A DNA stretch of 64,000 bases from Streptomyces purpureus. GTDB lineage: Bacteria; Actinomycetota; Actinomycetes; Streptomycetales; Streptomycetaceae. The notes beneath the pieces are model-generated. The model saw only the letters and a list, made by a program, of their open reading frames with translations, had not been told where the DNA came from and did no database searches. Position 1 is the first letter of the stretch. Every line of letters begins with the position of its first letter. The stretch is from NCBI RefSeq assembly GCF_014648195.1, contig NZ_BMQQ01000011.1:28896-92895 (forward strand), written 5' to 3'. Below, piece after piece: positions 61,112-64,000 of this stretch. The position numbers and the translations under genes are program-made.

Positions 61112-62158
61112 TCAGCGGGAGAGCGCGGGCTGCCGCTCGGTGAGCAGCAGATCGGCGTGGTGCCGGGCCGCGACCAGCGGGTGGGCGCGCAGCTTGCCCT
61201 TGAGTTCGTTACGGCCGTACTCGGCGAACAGCGGGTTCGCCGGGTCGGTCGTGACGCCGGGCGCGTGCGCCGCGTACGGGAAGGGCAGCGGGTCGATCCG
61301 GGCGTCGAGCCGCGGGTTGTAGAAGAACGGCACGGAGAAGCGTTCGGTGGCCCCGGGCGGGCTCACCACCCGGTGGTTGGTCGCCAGCAGGTAGCCGTCG
61401 GTGGCGACCTCCAGGAGCTCGCCCAGGTTGACGACGAACGCGCCGGGCAGCGGCGGTACATCGTGGAAGCGGCCGTCCTCCCGCTCGACCTGGAGTCCGC
61501 CGACCTGGTCCTGGAGCAGCAGGGTCAGGAAGCCGTAGTCCTTGTGGGCGCCGACGCCCTGGTCCGCGCCGTCGCCCGCGCTGCCGGGGTAACGGACCAT
61601 CTTCAGATGCGGGTGGGCCCGCTCGCCGAAGGCGTCGTCGTAGAAGCCGGCCGGGGCGCCGATCGAGGCGAGCAGCTCACGCAGGAGCCGCTCGGCGACA
61701 CCGCTGAGCCGCTCGATCCAGTTCAGCGCGGCGGTCCGCAGCTGCGGCAGCGCGGCCGGCCACTGGTTGGGGCCCTGGAGCCACCAGTAGGCGGGCTCGC
61801 CCGGGCCCGGCACGTGCGCGGGCCGCTCGGCGCCGATGTCGAGCTGGTCGCGCCAGTCCCGGGAGCCGCCGGTGCGTTCGTCGCCGGTGCGGGTGTAGCC
61901 GCGGAAATGCGGCGAGTTCACGTTGTCGATGGCGAGCCGGTCGGCCTCCGGCAGGGCGAAGAAGGCCCGCATGGCGCCGAGCAGCGCCTCGGTCTCGGCG
62001 TCGGTGACGCCGTGCCCGACGAGCTGGAAGAAGCCCACGTCATGGGCCGCGCTGTGCAGCTGCGCGTGCAGCAGCCGGCGGGCCTGGGGGCCGCGGTCGG
62101 CGGCGGACAGGTCGATGATCGGGAGCTGGTGGTACGTCTGGACAGGCTGAGCAGTCAT
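61112..62158 (-). CDS. 2-oxoglutarate/Fe(II)-dependent dioxygenase (IPNS-like)
   Basis: 348 residues. The N-terminal DIOX region is LPIIDLSAADRGPQARRLLH; the iron triad is His-x-Asp in GVGAHKDYGFLTLLLQD and His in LLATNHRVVSPPGATERFSV, where the Arg-x-Ser binds 2-oxoglutarate. It hydroxylates or cleaves an unknown substrate. The cysteine-type leader peptide 88 bases upstream implies control by cysteine or sulfur supply, so a role in sulfur scavenging from an organic sulfur compound is attractive (inference). Confidence 0.9.
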   Translation of the reverse strand: MTAQPVQTYHQLPIIDLSAADRGPQARRLLHAQLHSAAHDVGFFQLVGHGVTDAETEALLGAMRAFFALPEADRLAIDNVNSPHFRGYTRTGDERTGGSRDWRDQLDIGAERPAHVPGPGEPAYWWLQGPNQWPAALPQLRTAALNWIERLSGVAERLLRELLASIGAPAGFYDDAFGERAHPHLKMVRYPGSAGDGADQGVGAHKDYGFLTLLLQDQVGGLQVEREDGRFHDVPPLPGAFVVNLGELLEVATDGYLLATNHRVVSPPGATERFSVPFFYNPRLDARIDPLPFPYAAHAPGVTTDPANPLFAEYGRNELKGKLRAHPLVAARHHADLLLTERQPALSR

Positions 62159-62246
62159 GGGGCGTCCGCGAGGTATACGGGTTCCCGGGCGGCCGCCGAG
62201 GGTGGGGCGGGGGCCACGGGAGACGTACGGAAAGGGGGCGTCGGGG

Positions 62247-62321
62247 TCAGACGGAGCGACGACAGCCCATGCTCGCGACGCGGAGGAAGTCCACGTGGCG
62301 GCGGCGTACGAGCGAAAGCAT
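62247..62321 (-). CDS. Actinobacterial cysteine-type leader peptide
   Basis: 24 residues, MLSLVRRRHVDFLRVASMGC followed by RRSV. The R-R-H-V-D-F-L-R-V-A-S ... C-R-R pattern is the well-known small leader peptide found ahead of sulfur-assimilation genes in actinobacteria, where ribosome pausing at the Cys codon controls the downstream gene. It lies upstream of the dioxygenase on the same strand; the 88 bases between hold room for an attenuator. No strong Shine-Dalgarno, so the transcript may start near the ATG. Confidence 0.75.
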   Translation of the reverse strand: MLSLVRRRHVDFLRVASMGCRRSV

Positions 62322-62623
62322 GCGGTCAGAGTACTCCCGGACCGCAAAACCTGAAGTGACCCAGGTCACATGCCGCGCTGGGGCAGGCGGTCGCGCCCCT
62401 CGCTGGGGAGGGCGGCGCACCCTTCCGGGGACGACGATCACACGCCCCGCCCCGTGCCGGTTCACACGCCCCGCCCCGTGCCGGTTCACACGCCCCGCCG
62501 GGACGGCGGTTACGCGCCCCCGCTGGGGACGGCGGTCAGGCATCCCACCCGCTCACGGTTCACCACACGCCCCGCCCGTCCCGGTGCACGCGCCGCTGCG
62601 GGACGGCGGTCACAACCCCTCGC
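62322..62623. repeat. Intergenic region with 24-bp tandem repeats
   Basis: The unit CACACGCCCCGCCCCGTGCC plus GGTT occurs at 62439-62462 and 62463-62486, with a 13-base partial third copy to 62499. Around it GGGACGGCGGT recurs at least three times. No gene or operator recognised; the promoter of the leader peptide must lie near 62330-62360. Confidence 0.7.
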
Positions 62624-63217
62624 TCAGGGCCGGCCCAGCGTCGCGTCGAGGATCGCCGCCCACTGCGCCACCACCCGCCCCCTGCGCGCCGAATCGTCCG
62701 TGAGCAGCGTGGCGAGCCCCAGCCCGCGGGCCATGTCGAGGAGCCCCTGCACCGTCTCCCGCACCCCCGGCACCGACTCGTCCGCGCCCAGCAGCTCCAC
62801 CGCGATGCGGTGGGACTCCCGCCCCACCCGCGCCTCCAGCTCCGTCACCCGCGGCCGCAGCTGCTCCTCGTCCGACGCCGCCACCCACAGGTGCAGCGCC
62901 GCCCGGAACAGCGGCCCCGTGTACAGATCCACCAGGGCCGCCACCACCGCCGCCCGGTCCGCCCGGTCCTGCGGGGGCAGCGTCCGCAGCGCCTGCGAGC
63001 GCTCCTCGGCGACGTACTCGACCGCTGCCGTGAACAGGTCCTCCCTGGTCGGGAAGTGGTGCTGCGCCGCGCCCCGCGACACCCCGGCCCGCTCGGCGAC
63101 CACCGACACCGTCGAGCCCGCCCAGCCGTACTCGGCCAGGCAGGCCACGGCCGCCTCCAGGAGCCGCTGCCGGGTCACCCGGCTGCGGTCCTGTTTGGGA
63201 GGGGTCACCACACCCAT
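62624..63217 (-). CDS. TetR-family transcriptional regulator
   Basis: 197 residues. HTH VTRQRLLEAAVACLAEYG and VVAERAGVSRGAAQHHFPTR, with a helical effector domain. Its start overlaps the end of the enoyl-CoA hydratase by 13 bases on the same strand, so it is the third gene in a ligase-hydratase-regulator operon. Likely an acyl-CoA- or aromatic-CoA-sensing repressor of that operon. Confidence 0.88.
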   Translation of the reverse strand: MGVVTPPKQDRSRVTRQRLLEAAVACLAEYGWAGSTVSVVAERAGVSRGAAQHHFPTREDLFTAAVEYVAEERSQALRTLPPQDRADRAAVVAALVDLYTGPLFRAALHLWVAASDEEQLRPRVTELEARVGRESHRIAVELLGADESVPGVRETVQGLLDMARGLGLATLLTDDSARRGRVVAQWAAILDATLGRP

Positions 63218-63930
63218 GCGGGGTCCCGTCGTTCGAGGAAGGCTGTCATCCCCTCGCGCGCCTCCGCCGAGGCGAAGAGCGACGCGGACCGCTGGACCAG
63301 GTCCTCCGCGTCCCGCTCGAAGGTTGCCAGCACCCTAGCCGTGACCAGGCGCTTGGACTCGGCCAGCCCCTGCGGCGACCCCTTGCGCAGCCCGTCCACG
63401 ACCGGTTCGAAGGCGTCGTCGAGCGCCGTCAGCAGACCGATCCGGACCGCCTCGGCCGCGTCGAACCGCTCCCCCGTCAGGTAGTAGCGGGCCGCCGCCC
63501 GCGCGTCCACCTTCGGCAGCAGCGTCAGCGAGATCACCGCCGGCGCCACCCCGATCCGGGCCTCCGTCAGCGCGAAGTCCGACCCCGCCGTCGCCACCGC
63601 GACATCACACGCCCCGACCAGCCCGAGCCCCCCGGCCCGCACATGCCCCGCCACCCGCGCCACCACCGGCTTCGGCAGCTCCACGATCCGCCGCAGCAGC
63701 GCCACGAACGCATACGGGCTCGGTGGCGCCTTCAGATCCGCGCCCGCGCTGAACGTACCGCCCGTGTGGGTCAGCACCACCGCCCGCACCGCCGGATCCT
63801 CACCGCACTCCCCCAGCGCCTGAGCCAGCTCCGCCACCAGCCGCGCCGAGAGCGCGTTACGGCTGTCCGGCGCGTCCAGCGTCAGGGTGGCGATACCGCG
63901 CTCGTACGCGCGCGTGACGACCGCTGTCAT
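63205..63930 (-). CDS. Enoyl-CoA hydratase/isomerase family protein
   Basis: 241 residues, crotonase fold: GGTFSAGADLKAP, AGHVRAGGLGLVGACDVAVA and FALTEARIGVAPAVISLTLL. The second catalytic acid is in TEARIG; the first position is Gly/Leu, so hydratase activity is uncertain. Overlaps the ligase stop upstream (ATGA) and the TetR start downstream, making one tight operon. Confidence 0.88.
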   Translation of the reverse strand: MTAVVTRAYERGIATLTLDAPDSRNALSARLVAELAQALGECGEDPAVRAVVLTHTGGTFSAGADLKAPPSPYAFVALLRRIVELPKPVVARVAGHVRAGGLGLVGACDVAVATAGSDFALTEARIGVAPAVISLTLLPKVDARAAARYYLTGERFDAAEAVRIGLLTALDDAFEPVVDGLRKGSPQGLAESKRLVTARVLATFERDAEDLVQRSASLFASAEAREGMTAFLERRDPAWVW

Positions 63931-64000
63931 ACCTCTCCCCGCTCCCCTTCCCGGTCCCTCAGCTCACGGCGCAGGATCTTCCCCGACGCCGCCCGGGGCA
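63927..64000 (-). CDS. C-terminal end of an acyl-CoA/4-coumarate--CoA ligase-like protein (5' part outside window)
   Basis: The last 23 codons read PRAASGKILRRELRDREGER and GEV, then TGA. GKILRREL is the A10 motif with the catalytic Lys of AMP-forming acyl-CoA ligases. Coupled by ATGA to the enoyl-CoA hydratase. In S. coelicolor, as I recall, the corresponding gene is a cinnamate/4-coumarate ligase; that identity is inference. Confidence 0.75.
   Translation of the reverse strand, partial: PRAASGKILRRELRDREGERGEV

Overview
The window is about 70% GC throughout, with strong GC bias at third codon positions, many GTG starts, AGGAGG-type ribosome binding sites, and one- or four-base stop/start overlaps (TGATG, ATGA, GTGA). 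These traits and the gene families (DmdR1-type iron repressor, CrcB pair, PQQ-repeat kinase, HATPase anti-sigma-like protein, actinobacterial cysteine leader peptide) point to a Streptomyces or close relative, chromosomal. I see no rRNA, tRNA, insertion sequence, prophage, CRISPR array or replication origin.

Left part (1-33 kb): after a receptor-type Ser/Thr kinase and a two-domain VOC protein comes a spread-out CoA-dependent catabolic region. It has a TetR regulator (2934), acyl-CoA dehydrogenases (4265, 23327, 27658, 28560), a non-thiolytic thiolase-fold protein of the Ltp2 kind (5923) with a DUF35 OB-fold protein (10429), a flavin monooxygenase (11431), a flavin reductase (17020), an ADP-forming type acyl-CoA synthetase (12879), enoyl-CoA hydratase (15163), Zn alcohol dehydrogenase (22281), SDRs, a cyclase-family hydrolase (25667), an amidohydrolase (29693) and an AMP-forming acyl-CoA ligase (31027). 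Nine copies of one 15-bp palindrome, CTGAY-N5-GTYAK, sit only in front of these genes. I read the region as one dispersed regulon for breakdown of an unknown alicyclic, terpenoid or steroid-like acid. Unrelated genes (pyridoxamine oxidase-like protein, a second TetR/SDR pair, trpF, MFS exporters, a GlxA-type regulator) are interspersed. A stand-alone trpF is unexpected because streptomycetes normally use PriA for that step.

Middle (32.5-47 kb): signalling and housekeeping genes. These are an EF-hand protein, a STAS anti-anti-sigma protein, an ECF sigma factor with an overlapping zinc-finger partner, purU, an orphan ABC substrate-binding lipoprotein, and a membrane protein with EATQY repeats. 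A four-gene minus-strand cluster for a hydroxybenzoate-like aromatic acid follows (amidohydrolase, adenylating ligase, MFS, FAD monooxygenase), then an HTH/TPR regulator.

Right part (47.7-64 kb): a primase-polymerase-like small protein, an ABC exporter, tandem crcB fluoride channels, an isochorismatase-family hydrolase, an alpha/beta hydrolase, dmdR1, a SIS protein, a decayed spot with two gene remnants, a PAS/GAF protein, a frameshifted secreted protein, pdxH, a citrate synthase, a 2OG-Fe(II) oxygenase preceded by a cysteine-type leader peptide, a TetR, an enoyl-CoA hydratase and the tail of an acyl-CoA ligase. From memory, not from a search, this order resembles the S. coelicolor region around SCO4383-SCO4394.

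The most unusual element is at 56.59-56.83 kb on the minus strand: a sigma-70-type promoter with an AT-rich WhiB7/WblC-like upstream box, a perfect long Shine-Dalgarno, a 12-codon ORF and mutually exclusive hairpins. It looks like a ribosome-mediated attenuator, and it now leads only into a histidine-kinase remnant.
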